From Nitrospira sp. CR1.1 (GTDB lineage: Bacteria; Nitrospirota; Nitrospiria; Nitrospirales; Nitrospiraceae), in assembly GCA_014055465.1 (NCBI GenBank), contig WIAF01000001.1:248001-312000 (forward strand): DNA of 64,000 nt. The letters run 5' to 3'. Below, piece after piece: positions 16,463-24,696 of the stretch. Position 1 is the first letter of the stretch. The number at the start of each line of letters is the position of its first letter. The position numbers were made by a program, and so were the translations under genes. Below the pieces are notes generated by a model that was not told where the DNA came from, made no database searches, and saw only the letters and a program-made list of their open reading frames with translations.

Positions 16463-17305
16463 TTAAGGCGCATCTGCCGGCTTGTCTCCCGTAGGCCAAT
16501 CGCTGCCCCTCCCTGCGAAATCCGGCCGCGGTTGCGAGTTGATGTAGGCGGCAACATCGTAGGCATCTTGATCCGACAGCGCCCACCCTCGAGTGCGTGG
16601 CATGTTCGATTTGATGAAGGAGGCGGCCACCGGCACACGGACCATTTCCGAGCCGATACTGTACGAGTTTGCGCCCCAGACGGGAGGCGCCGCCATGGTG
16701 CCCTGACCGCCGACGCCGTGACAGAACGCGCAGCGCGAGGCGAATACCTTCCCTCCATTCAGGGGATCAGGCGGTTTGGTCGACGGCAAAGACGGAATCC
16801 CGCGCCACGCCATCCGGCTCCCCGACGGCACATCCTTCGACAACCATTCGATGTACGCGACAATCGCCTGGAGTTTGTGGCTCTCCTGCGGAATCGCTTT
16901 CCCGTTCAAATTCCGCTCAAAACATTCGTTGATACGGTCCGCCAGCGTCAGGACTCTCCCGGCCCTGGCCCGGTATTCCGGATAAACCCGCGAGAGGCCG
17001 ACGTAGGAGGCCGAATTCGGGTCGAGCCCCGCATCCAAATGGCAATTGGCGCAGGTGAGCCCGTTGCCAACGTAGGGTGCGGCGAATTGCTGCGTATGAA
17101 CGACCAGTTCATATCCCAAGCGGATTTGTTCGCCGCGCTGTCCGCCGGGAATGGAATCGGGGGAAGGATGGCTGAACAGGGCATCGAGCCCGGCTGGTTC
17201 GGGGTGAGTCGTAGCCGCTGGCGCGCCGCCTCGTGCGTCCTTCGACTCGACGCAGCCTGCACTCAACCCGGCGAGCAACATGAGGCTGACGAACAGATAT
17301 CGCAT
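16463..17305 (-). CDS. Diheme cytochrome c lipoprotein, TsdA-like thiosulfate dehydrogenase
   Basis: A 280-residue lipoprotein (lipobox LSAGC, Cys18) with heme sites CANCH (85-89) and CAFCH (192-196). The region YPEYRARAG, then TLADRINECFERNLNG, is the TsdA signature; the cysteine in NECFER (Cys128) corresponds to the unusual His/Cys heme ligand of thiosulfate dehydrogenase. M235 in IKSNMP fits the distal ligand of heme 2. The reaction would be two thiosulfate to tetrathionate with two electrons released. It is the first gene of the sulfur/cytochrome operon. Substrate is inferred from family. Confidence 0.8.
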   Translation of the reverse strand: MRYLFVSLMLLAGLSAGCVESKDARGGAPAATTHPEPAGLDALFSHPSPDSIPGGQRGEQIRLGYELVVHTQQFAAPYVGNGLTCANCHLDAGLDPNSASYVGLSRVYPEYRARAGRVLTLADRINECFERNLNGKAIPQESHKLQAIVAYIEWLSKDVPSGSRMAWRGIPSLPSTKPPDPLNGGKVFASRCAFCHGVGGQGTMAAPPVWGANSYSIGSEMVRVPVAASFIKSNMPRTRGWALSDQDAYDVAAYINSQPRPDFAGRGSDWPTGDKPADAP

Positions 17306-17564
17306 ACGTAGATAGACTCGCAAACTACATACCACAGGGACGCGAATGCGCTGAAAGGAATCGGCTTCGGGCATGCGTGACGAAGGAATACCGCAGTTGC
17401 GTGCCCGTATCCTTGGCGACAAAAGCCACAGTCCCTCCCTCCCGCCTGCGGCATCGTGCTACAGCGTACGCTCATGCATGACGGTCTTGGAATGTGTTGA
17501 TTAGGGCCAGGTGTGAGGAAAAGGATTCGTGGGAAGACTCCGTCGCCCGTTCATCTTGGTTCGA

Positions 17565-17954
17565 TCATGGCTTGAGCGAGCGAATGTAGGCAATCATATC
17601 GTTCAACTTGTCCTCGTCGAAGGCCGCGGCATAACCAGTCATGGCCGTCCCTGGACGTCCCTCCTGAATGACCTTGCGCAATTGCGCATCCGTTTTCTCC
17701 TGTGTCGCCTTGGCTGTGAGATTGGCCGGCGCCGGCGAGAGGTAGGCGGCCATGTCACTATCGCCTTTTCCCCCCGGTCCATGACAATTCTGACAACTCT
17801 CGCGATACAGCTTCTGCCCCGTTGCTGGATTCCCCTTGCCGGAAGCAGCCAGACTGATCGGGATCACTCCCAGCACCACCCACATCATGACGCCCGGATA
17901 GGCCATTGTTCGCATAACGGTTCCCCACGGTGAAGTTTGGAGAAACGGCGGCAT
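17565..17954 (-). CDS. Monoheme cytochrome c of the bc-type complex
   Basis: A 129-residue exported cytochrome c with CQNCH and a likely methionine ligand in GTAMTGYAA. The C-terminal helix DEDKLNDMIAYIRSL is typical. The first ATG overlaps the cytochrome b stop (TGATG at 17952-17956); an internal ATG at 17915 gives a more standard signal peptide and is an alternative. It is the third gene of the Rieske-cytochrome b-cytochrome c set and probably the electron exit of that complex. Confidence 0.85.
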   Translation of the reverse strand: MPPFLQTSPWGTVMRTMAYPGVMMWVVLGVIPISLAASGKGNPATGQKLYRESCQNCHGPGGKGDSDMAAYLSPAPANLTAKATQEKTDAQLRKVIQEGRPGTAMTGYAAAFDEDKLNDMIAYIRSLKP

Positions 17955-19312
17955 CAGGTCGCACGTTTCAAACTCAACATGTAACTCGTCAGGTCATTGA
18001 GCTGCTGATCGGTCAGAGGGAACTTCGGCATAAACGACCCGGGCGACACGGACTTCGGGTCCCGAAAATGTTTCAGGTGCCAGTCCCGATCAGGCCTCGT
18101 ATCCCCTACCGTAGACAGGTCAGGCGCCACGGCCCCTCCCTCTCCATGAATCCGATGGCAGCCAGCACAACCAAACTGCGCATAGACGGCACGGCCCTGC
18201 GCCACAGCCGGATTGGTTCTCGGTACCGCATACAGATGTGTGATCGAAATGCCCAGCAGCCCGAAGACGACAAGGAGGAACAGCAGGCCGCTCGCGAGCG
18301 CCACAGGCCGCCGAATGGGATTTCGCACCGGATTCCGATCGATAAACGGCCAGAACAACATGATCAGGATCACACAGAGCGGCAGCACCCAGGTCGCCAC
18401 CGGTTCCAACGGTCCATGCACATACTTGAGCAATTCGTAATAAAACAGAAAGTACCATTCGGGAACCGGCACAAAACTCGTGTCGGAGGGGTTCGCCTTG
18501 TCGGTGAGGGGTAAGGGAATGCTGAACGCCAGTGCCACAACAACCAGAAATACGCCGGCGATCACGACGGCGTCCATGTAGACCTGCCGCGGGGCAAAGG
18601 TCTCGGCGCCCAATGACGCTCGATCGTCGGTCCAGGGCCCTGCCGGCCCTACTCGCCGCAGGACGAACAGGTGCGCGGCAATCCCCGCGATGAGGATCGC
18701 GGGCAGGAACAGCACATGAATCGCAAAAAATCGCGAGAGCGTCAGCGCGCCCAGGATTTCGCCGCCGCGCAGAACACGAGAGGCAAAGTCCCCGATGAGG
18801 GGAACGGTGCCCACCATATTAATCCCGATCTGGGTGGCCCAATAAGCCGTTTGATCCCACGGCAGGAGGTAGCCGGTGAACGCGAAGGTCATCACGATCA
18901 GAAAGAGGATCACCCCAACCATCCACATGACTTCACGCGGGGCTTTATAAGCGCCATAGAGAAAGGTTTGGAGCATGTGGAGACCGATCGCGACGACCAT
19001 CGACGATGCGCCCCAATGGTGAAGGCCACGCACCAACCATCCCAGGAAGATCTCGGTTTCGATAAATCGAACGCTGTCGTAGGCGTGGTCGGGGGTGGGC
19101 GCATAATACAGCGCGAGGAACATACCTGTGGCGGCTTGGAGGACGAACAGGAACAGCGTCACCGAACCGAACACATAGATCCAGCTGGCCCCGCCCGGAA
19201 TCGGCTCATCCAGCAAGGTGCGCTGAACCGGTTTCAGATTCAGGCGGCGATCGAGCCAATTGTAGAGGCGAGAAGACATAGGCCTTGTCGGACGTGAATC
19301 GTGCACCGTCAC
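17954..19312 (-). CDS. Cytochrome b6/subunit IV/cytochrome c fusion
   Basis: A 452-residue membrane subunit of a quinol:cytochrome c oxidoreductase. Heme b ligand pairs are H98/H112 and H199/H214; the 15-residue spacing of the second pair is the cytochrome b6 type. PEWY occurs at about 284-287 in the subunit IV-like part. A C-terminal class I heme c domain follows, CAGCH at 382-386 with M428 as likely ligand. So b6, subunit IV and a cytochrome c are one chain. ATG at 19279 is an alternative start. The gene follows the Rieske gene and is coupled to a second cytochrome c. Confidence 0.9.
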   Translation of the reverse strand: MTVHDSRPTRPMSSRLYNWLDRRLNLKPVQRTLLDEPIPGGASWIYVFGSVTLFLFVLQAATGMFLALYYAPTPDHAYDSVRFIETEIFLGWLVRGLHHWGASSMVVAIGLHMLQTFLYGAYKAPREVMWMVGVILFLIVMTFAFTGYLLPWDQTAYWATQIGINMVGTVPLIGDFASRVLRGGEILGALTLSRFFAIHVLFLPAILIAGIAAHLFVLRRVGPAGPWTDDRASLGAETFAPRQVYMDAVVIAGVFLVVVALAFSIPLPLTDKANPSDTSFVPVPEWYFLFYYELLKYVHGPLEPVATWVLPLCVILIMLFWPFIDRNPVRNPIRRPVALASGLLFLLVVFGLLGISITHLYAVPRTNPAVAQGRAVYAQFGCAGCHRIHGEGGAVAPDLSTVGDTRPDRDWHLKHFRDPKSVSPGSFMPKFPLTDQQLNDLTSYMLSLKRAT

Positions 19313-19357
19313 GCCGGTTCAGACGTGTGATCATTCACGCCTGGTCCCCGCGGGTAG

Positions 19358-19909
19358 TTACACTTCTACGCTGCGTGAAAGTCCCGATTTGAAGTCTTTA
19401 TACATAACCAGGAGGCGGCCATCCTGCACCTTCGACGGCAAGACATCCAACGGACGCGGCGCCGGCCCTCCGAGGACGAGACCATTGATGTCGTAGGAGC
19501 TCCCGTGACACGGACACAGGAACTTGCGTTCTGTCTCGTCCCAGCGATACCCGCAGCCCAAATGGGTACAGATCGGCGAAAATACCTTGATGTCGCCCTG
19601 CGACTGTTTGACCGCCCACACCGCCTTCTCGGATTTCGCTTCCAGCCAGCCATCGCGCACGGTCGTCACATGGTCCAATTGCGTGGGGCGTCCAGCCGAC
19701 AAGGCATCGATCGGACCGATGTCGACCCATTCCTGTCGTCTCCGCATGAACGCTGGGGACACCAACGAGCCAAGGAGCGGAACGGCCAACCCTACGGCCA
19801 CCACGGCCGCCGCCGCCGCGGTCACCCATTGAAAAAATGTCCGACGCGACCCAACCGGCGTCGAAAATCCTTCCCCGCCACTGCTCGTGTTTTCGTCTGA
19901 ATGACTCAC
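19358..19909 (-). CDS. Rieske iron-sulfur protein
   Basis: A 183-residue Rieske subunit with a Tat-like anchor (SRRTFFQW followed by a hydrophobic helix) and the cluster-binding boxes CTHLGC and CPCHGSSYD, with the downstream GPAPRPLD loop. It transfers electrons from quinol to the c-type hemes of the complex with the adjacent cytochrome b fusion. A GTG start at 19909 is chosen because the longer GTG start at 19954 lies inside a strong hairpin (19949-19978); the precise start remains uncertain. Confidence 0.88.
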   Translation of the reverse strand: MSHSDENTSSGGEGFSTPVGSRRTFFQWVTAAAAAVVAVGLAVPLLGSLVSPAFMRRRQEWVDIGPIDALSAGRPTQLDHVTTVRDGWLEAKSEKAVWAVKQSQGDIKVFSPICTHLGCGYRWDETERKFLCPCHGSSYDINGLVLGGPAPRPLDVLPSKVQDGRLLVMYKDFKSGLSRSVEV

Positions 19910-19948
19910 GTTCACTTTCCGTCGTAAGGGCTGCTCTCGGAGGGGCGG

Positions 19949-19978
19949 GGACACGGGAGTAGATCCACTCCCGTGTCC
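19949..19978. promoter_or_regulatory. Strong 12-bp hairpin upstream of the Rieske gene
   Basis: GGACACGGGAGT and its exact complement ACTCCCGTGTCC are separated by six bases. It lies between the CBS gene and the Rieske gene. There is no T-run on either side, so it is not a typical intrinsic terminator; it could be a terminator of the factor-assisted type, an mRNA-stabilising structure or a leader element of the bc operon. Confidence 0.6.
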
Positions 19979-20016
19979 TCTGACATCACCAACGCTGAGA
20001 CACTCCCTCAGACCAT

Positions 20017-20454
20017 CTAGCTCTCGATGTCCAATCCCAGACCAATTCTGGCGCGCAGCAAATCGTGCCGGGTCAGCGTATAGACGATGGCGCCGTCCCG
20101 TTCGACGGGAAGATTGAGCAGGTGCTTTTCTTCCATGATCCGAACCGCCTCATCAATCGAGGTATTCGCCGTCACGATGATCCGCTGCTTGATCATGATC
20201 TGGTCCACGGTCACCTGATTCAGATCCACATTCGAGTCGAGCGCTTTCAAAAAATCGAATTCACTGATGAACCCGACATATTGCCCCGCGTCATCGACCA
20301 CAGGCGCCCCGGGCGTATGAGTCGCCAGCAAATCAGCCGCGACTTCCATCGCGTTTTGGTTACGATTCACGAGTGTTTGGTTCGTTCCCACAATCTGTCC
20401 GACAGTCTTAAAACCGCCTGCCGGTATACCCTCTCTCACCATCTTGGGCATCAT
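20017..20454 (-). CDS. Tandem CBS domain protein
   Basis: A 145-residue protein made almost entirely of two CBS domains (about residues 18-75 and 82-140), with the typical strands GAPVVDDAGQYVGFISEFDFLKAL and LLNLPVERDGAIVYTLTRHDLLRA. Stand-alone CBS proteins usually sense adenine nucleotides and regulate partner proteins. It lies upstream of the bc-complex genes on the same strand but is separated by the 19949 hairpin, so co-transcription is unclear. Confidence 0.85.
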   Translation of the reverse strand: MMPKMVREGIPAGGFKTVGQIVGTNQTLVNRNQNAMEVAADLLATHTPGAPVVDDAGQYVGFISEFDFLKALDSNVDLNQVTVDQIMIKQRIIVTANTSIDEAVRIMEEKHLLNLPVERDGAIVYTLTRHDLLRARIGLGLDIES

Positions 20455-20595
20455 TGCCTCCTTCGCGATATTCCAGTGACGGAATTGTCACTGGCACTTC
20501 GCAGACGGTCTTCAAGCCACAGACCGCACCGCTTCACTCCAACGGGACCTCGTTCTGCCCGTTCAGGAACGAACCCGGCTCCCCCGCCGAACGAG

Positions 20596-20814
20596 TCAGA
20601 GTTTTTTGCCCGCTTCGATGTGGCAGGTGTTGACGCCGAACAGCGTCCACACCGGACAATATCCGATCGCTCCCGTCACCAACGCGATGGTTCCTACCGC
20701 CAGGGTCACTCCCGTACCAATAGGCGGAAGCCCGGCAACGGCTCCAATACCGATCAACAGGACACCCAGGACAATCCGGACCGGCCGCTCAATACCACCG
20801 ACATTGCAGGCCAT
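20596..20814 (-). CDS. DUF2892 (YgaP-like) small membrane protein
   Basis: A 72-residue protein starting MACNVGGIERPVR, the standard opening of DUF2892 proteins, with two transmembrane helices (about 12-30 and 34-52) and the conserved GYCPVWTLFGVNTC segment. Related membrane domains are found next to rhodaneses in YgaP. The function is unknown. A GGAGG Shine-Dalgarno precedes this ATG and the longer frame adds only charged residues. A second member is at 43754-43942. Confidence 0.8.
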   Translation of the reverse strand: MACNVGGIERPVRIVLGVLLIGIGAVAGLPPIGTGVTLAVGTIALVTGAIGYCPVWTLFGVNTCHIEAGKKL

Positions 20815-20989
20815 CACTGCACCTCCTTCGTTGCGACCGCGCGACTCGCCGTGACGCATCAGCTTTCTACTCTTGCTCCACGGGCGGCCACTCAGTCAAG
20901 CCCGTTACCTATGTGAGTCCTCGACGTCGAAATGGATTCATCTTCTCTGGAAGACGCGCCCGTCGGCAGGCTCAAGAGCCGGCTGACGC

Positions 20990-21481
20990 TTACTTATCTG
21001 TCGCAAAACGATACATATCGTGGCAGGTGGTGCACCGAGCCGTCATGCTCGAAAGGCGATGGAGGATTTGAACCGAAGATTCACCCTGCGCGATGCCGTC
21101 CGCCAGATGATCCATGTCTTTGTGAATCGACATCCCCATTTGCTTAAACGCCAGGGGAAGTTTCAACATGATGGCCGGGTTGACGTCCGCCGCCATCGCC
21201 ATGCCGGCCGCGCGGGCTGAGTCTTCAGCCGCCTTGAGCGGTTGATCCGTGGTCCCCAGCACTGTAACGACACCGTGCACGGCCTTCAGTAAACCTCGCA
21301 TTTCCGCCAACACCATCTCTCTTTCCGACGGCGCAAGGATAATCTCTGTGCGGCCGTCACTCCCCGGTCTGGTATGGCCTTGCACGAGAAACGTCGACAT
21401 GATGCCGATCGTCAGTATCCACAGCGCCGCAATTCCCCAACCAAAGATGCGCCAATTCATAAGATGACGGCTCCCATTCAT
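20990..21481 (-). CDS. Membrane-anchored cytochrome c'-like protein
   Basis: A 163-residue protein with one N-terminal helix (about 10-32), a helical periplasmic domain and a single C-terminal heme site, CTTCH, at about 151-155. A C-terminal heme after a helical bundle is the cytochrome c' arrangement, as in the lipoprotein at 6204. A gas-binding or NO-protective role is possible; no operon partner makes it specific. An internal start at the second methionine (MNWRIFGWG) is also possible. Confidence 0.75.
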   Translation of the reverse strand: MNGSRHLMNWRIFGWGIAALWILTIGIMSTFLVQGHTRPGSDGRTEIILAPSEREMVLAEMRGLLKAVHGVVTVLGTTDQPLKAAEDSARAAGMAMAADVNPAIMLKLPLAFKQMGMSIHKDMDHLADGIAQGESSVQILHRLSSMTARCTTCHDMYRFATDK

Positions 21482-21482
21482 T

Positions 21483-21676
21483 TAGCTCGCCCTATTCATG
21501 ACGGGTCCTCGTGCATTCGCCGGGTCACGGTGCGAGACCGGCGCGCGGAGCCGGCAGGACCCGTGGCCTACTCGTGCAGAAGGTTGAAGGGCCGAGGGGC
21601 AAACCCGCCGGCCGAAGGCCCGTCGCAGCGGTGAATCGGCGAGTGCAGCAGGCGTACTCATGAATCAGGCGGGTTA
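21483..21676. repeat. Inverted-repeat element, family 1, supplying a stop codon
   Basis: About 194 bases bounded by imperfect inverted repeats (tagctcgccctattcatga on the left and the complement of taacccgcctgattcatga on the right, 15 of 19 matching). The interior shares words with the element at 34135-34315 (gcagcagg before the right arm, and gccga and gccgg blocks in the same order). The TAA stop of the cytochrome gene at 21674 is the first three bases of the right arm. No coding capacity was seen, so it is a MITE/REP-like element. Confidence 0.65.
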
Positions 21677-22039
21677 GGGAGCCCCCCGGCCAGCCCCACT
21701 GCCCAACTGCCGCAGATAGGCCGTCACCTCGCGCATTTCCTCTTCGGATAACACAAACTTCCAGGCCCCCATTGCCGTGTCCCTGCGCCCATCGTGAATC
21801 GTTTTTAACAAGGTCGCATCCAACTTGGCTTGCGCGGAGGGAGCGGTGAGATCAGCAACAGGCGGCGTGAACGTCATCGCGCCGTTCCCTTTCCCTTCCA
21901 CACCATGGCAACGGATGCAGAGATTGGCATAGAGCATCTTCCCTTTGCTGGCACCCCCGTTGCCCGCATACACGCCGCCCGCCATCGCCGAGAAGAGGAG
22001 CAGTGGCAAAACACCAATCACTCCGGCTCGTAGATTCAT
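21674..22039 (-). CDS. Small monoheme cytochrome c
   Basis: A 121-residue exported cytochrome: signal peptide about 1-25 (ending VYAG), heme site CIRCH, candidate ligand M in TAMGAWKF, and the C-terminal helix SEEEMREVTAYLRQL. It resembles the small cytochromes at 478 and 17565. The stop codon TAA lies in the arm of the inverted-repeat element at 21483-21676, so the last residues may have been altered by its insertion. Confidence 0.85.
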   Translation of the reverse strand: MNLRAGVIGVLPLLLFSAMAGGVYAGNGGASKGKMLYANLCIRCHGVEGKGNGAMTFTPPVADLTAPSAQAKLDATLLKTIHDGRRDTAMGAWKFVLSEEEMREVTAYLRQLGSGAGRGAP

Positions 22040-22257
22040 GGGTTGCTCCTTTCTCGGCGCCCGCCATCGGAAAGGTCGCAGAGCAATGCCAGGGAGAATG
22101 CGATCCTCGTGCCAATCACACGTGTCGAAAAACGGACGAGAACAGCCGCGAGAGACGCCGGGTTACCGCACACAGATACAGGGCAGCTCGCAGGAGGCTG
22201 GAGAGAATCACCCCATCGTACGCGGCGTCCTGGCGCAAGATGCCACAGCCACAAACG

Positions 22258-22692
22258 TCACACGATCGTGGGCTCCAGGGTGATGCGTGTTTTCATCGAA
22301 TTGGAGATCAGGCAGTTGGCTTCCGCTTTTTCGATCAGTTCCCTGGCTCTTGCGGCATCACCTCCTGAGGAAAGTGTGATGTGGGGTCGCAAAGTAATCA
22401 CCGTGACCTGAAACTTTCCATCCACGAGTTCCAGGCGACCTTCCGCGTCACAGTGATATGCGGTGAACGCCAGGCCGCCGCGCTCCGCAACGGCCAGAAA
22501 CGTGGTCATGAGGCAGATGTTGGCCGCCGCCACGTACAAATCCTCCGGCGACCAGATTCCTGCATGCCCTTTGAATTCAGGAGGTGTCGCGACCTGAATC
22601 TCAGGCTTGCCCTCGCTGGTGATCGTCCCTTTCTTCTGCTCAGTCCATTTGACCGCCGTTCGATACGTATACACCTTACTGCGAGCTTCCAT
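22258..22692 (-). CDS. OsmC family protein (second copy)
   Basis: A 144-residue OsmC-fold protein. The two conserved cysteines are in AANICLMTTFLAVAERGG and AEANCLISNSM. The start at 22692 has GGAGGG four bases upstream; ATGs at 22707 and 22743 are less well placed. It is likely a thiol-dependent peroxidase or related stress protein. It is only distantly similar to the OsmC protein at 16019, so this is not a recent duplication. Confidence 0.85.
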   Translation of the reverse strand: MEARSKVYTYRTAVKWTEQKKGTITSEGKPEIQVATPPEFKGHAGIWSPEDLYVAAANICLMTTFLAVAERGGLAFTAYHCDAEGRLELVDGKFQVTVITLRPHITLSSGGDAARARELIEKAEANCLISNSMKTRITLEPTIV

Positions 22693-22830
22693 TGATCCCT
22701 CCGACATTGGGGTAATGCATGTTTGAGTGACGACTCGCCGCAACTCTCCTCGCCTGGAGCCACGAAGGATACCCGAACATCTTCAGTTCTACTCAGCGGA
22801 TGAGCAAGCCCGAGCCTTCATCGCCGGCCC

Positions 22831-22959
22831 TAGCAGGCTGCGCTAAAAGACTGTCCAGCAAGGCCGCAGCAAGCGAAGAGGCGAATCGTACTCGCGCAGT
22901 ACGGCGAGGCTCTGAGCGCCGCGAGAACGCCGCTGGCGGACTTTTTTCGCAGCTTGCTA
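22831..22959. repeat. Inverted-repeat element, family 2, supplying a stop codon
   Basis: About 129 bases bounded by tagcaggctgcg and the complement of tagcaagctgcg, extending into A-rich arms on both sides (aaaagactgtcc against aaaaaagtccgcc). The TAG stop of the Rnk-like gene at 22957-22959 is the first three bases of the right arm. No open reading frame of note lies inside. It probably folds into a long hairpin in the transcript of that gene. Confidence 0.65.
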
Positions 22960-23370
22960 CAGATGGTAGTCGCCTGCAGCCTCGGGTTGGTACAGGACAT
23001 CCTTGATGCGCACGGTTCGCCTGCCCGCCGGCACCGGCCAATCGACCATCTCACCTGCCCGCGAACCCAACAAGGCGGTTCCGATCGGCGCGAGCACCGA
23101 AATTTTCTTCTCAGGGAGGCTGGCATCCGAAGGAAACACCACCGTATAAACGCTTTCCTGGCCGGTATCCACATCCTCGATCCTGACTTGTGAATTCATG
23201 GTCACCACGTCATGAGGAATGGCGGACGGGTCCACGATATGCGCACGATCAAGCTCATGCGCCAGGCTCGCCAAATGGTCCCGATCCCGACCGATGCTCG
23301 TGCGGGCCTTCAGCACATCTCTCAGGCGAGACAGGTCGAGGGCAGTCATAGCAATACTCTGGGAATTCAT
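22957..23370 (-). CDS. Rnk/GreA-like transcription factor
   Basis: A 137-residue protein with the C-terminal domain of GreA/GreB and Rnk (VVTMNSQVRIEDVDTGQE, SVLAPIGTALLGSRAGEMVDWPVP). Rnk-type proteins bind RNA polymerase, with an N-terminal coiled coil shorter than in GreA; here the N-terminal 50 residues are helical. The ATG overlaps the stop of the tandem USP gene (ATGA at 23367-23370), so the two are coupled. The stop codon lies in the arm of the repeat at 22831-22959. Confidence 0.85.
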   Translation of the reverse strand: MNSQSIAMTALDLSRLRDVLKARTSIGRDRDHLASLAHELDRAHIVDPSAIPHDVVTMNSQVRIEDVDTGQESVYTVVFPSDASLPEKKISVLAPIGTALLGSRAGEMVDWPVPAGRRTVRIKDVLYQPEAAGDYHL

Positions 23371-24344
23371 GCCTCCTCTCCTTTGATAACTTGTCGATCC
23401 AGCACGCTCGGAACCACCCGGCGATGGCCCGGTTCGAACCTCGCCCTGTTCACGGTCAACACTGGACAGGTCGCCCGGCGCAACACCGCCTCTGCAACAC
23501 TCCCGCATCGCTCCGACGACCTTCCGCGACGCCCATGCGTCCCCATCACGATAACGTCGGTGTGACGCCGCAATGCGCAGGCCAGAATGGCATCGGAAGG
23601 CAGGCCGCCGCAGATTTCCACCTCTGCCGGAAGTCCGAAGGCAGTGACGACGTCCCGGAGTTCCATCAACTGCCGATTCCAGTAGTCCCGCTTCGACGAC
23701 TCGTCTTCAATCACCCCGAGACCGCAGTCCAGGTCATACCCGGCCGGCTCCAGCACGTGCACCAGCGTCACGGCAGCGCCGACACCTTGGGCCAGGTGAA
23801 CACCATACTCGACCGCATCCAAGGAAGGGGCCGAAAAATCCACTGGCGCCAGAATACGCTGAATCACGGCAGGCCGGTCGGCCAGCAGAGATTCGACGGC
23901 TTCTTTCCGCACCCCTGGGACCGCGAGAACCGGACAGGGCCCTTCATGGACCAATTGCTCAGCCGTCGTGCCGATCAGCCCGTAGAGCAGGTTGTGCCGT
24001 CCCTGTGCGCCCACCACAATGAGGTCCATATCTTTTTCCCTGGCGGCCTGGTGAATGTGCTCGCCCGCGTTCCCCAGCAGCAGCCGGACCCTGGCTGGAA
24101 TACCCCGGCGTGCCAGGTCGTCCCGCACCTCTTCCAACTGTCGCGCTGCGGCTGTCCGCGACCGCCCCACCGTGGCGAAAGACTCCATATCCGCCCGTAA
24201 CTCGTGAGGCATCTCGATCACATGCAAGATCTCCAACTCCGCATCCCAGGCGCCGGCGAGGTGAATCGCATACTCCTGAGCGCGGCGGGCATCCGCCGAA
24301 AAGTCCGTGGCGAACAAGATGCGCTTCAATAGTGGCGTCGTCAT
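23367..24344 (-). CDS. Tandem universal stress protein
   Basis: A 325-residue protein with two UspA domains. Domain 1 (about 1-145) has GAQGRHNLLYGLIGTTAEQL; domain 2 (about 158-310) has GTHGRRGRSSERCGSVAEAV. Both fit the G-2x-G-9x-G(S/T) nucleotide-binding pattern. It is likely cytoplasmic, binding ATP or acting in stress survival. The ATG at 24344 (MTTPLLKRILFATDFS) is preceded by GAAGGAGC and the longer frame is not similar to the family. It is coupled to the Rnk-like gene downstream. Confidence 0.88.
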   Translation of the reverse strand: MTTPLLKRILFATDFSADARRAQEYAIHLAGAWDAELEILHVIEMPHELRADMESFATVGRSRTAAARQLEEVRDDLARRGIPARVRLLLGNAGEHIHQAAREKDMDLIVVGAQGRHNLLYGLIGTTAEQLVHEGPCPVLAVPGVRKEAVESLLADRPAVIQRILAPVDFSAPSLDAVEYGVHLAQGVGAAVTLVHVLEPAGYDLDCGLGVIEDESSKRDYWNRQLMELRDVVTAFGLPAEVEICGGLPSDAILACALRRHTDVIVMGTHGRRGRSSERCGSVAEAVLRRATCPVLTVNRARFEPGHRRVVPSVLDRQVIKGEEA

Positions 24345-24696
24345 GGCTGCTCCTTCAGACAGTTGGACGATTGTTTGGGACGCCCGGCGGTTTCCCGCGG
24401 AGGAGACGCCGGGCAAGAGACGAACGGAGCGCGGGGCTCATGGCACTAAGAGAGACGATCGTGAACGATTGATGTGGTTGTTCACGCAAGATAGGTGCCA
24501 CGTCTTTTCCAGTCACAGGTCAACGGAAGTCCGCAATCGAGGCTGCGTTTCTACGAGGTTGTCCGGCCGCGATCCTGTTTCATTGTTGCCATTTGCAGCA
24601 ACACCTCCTTGCCTGGTGAGGCGATACACCCCGCTGTGACGGAGAGGAGGCCTGGCCTCCGGTCGGCCGTCCATTCGCCCGAACACGGGGGCGCCC
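24345..24696. other. Intergenic region with a short palindrome
   Basis: About 350 bases between the tandem USP start and the end of the nucleotidyltransferase-like gene. The only clear structure is GGAGGCC-T-GGCCTCC near 24643-24660, just past the 3' end of the upstream gene; without a T-run it is a weak terminator candidate. Promoter elements for the USP-Rnk pair should lie here but none stands out. Confidence 0.4.

Noticed and set aside
19949-19978. Intrinsic terminator for the CBS gene
   Set aside because: Strong stem but no T-run on either strand; kept only as a hairpin of unknown role.
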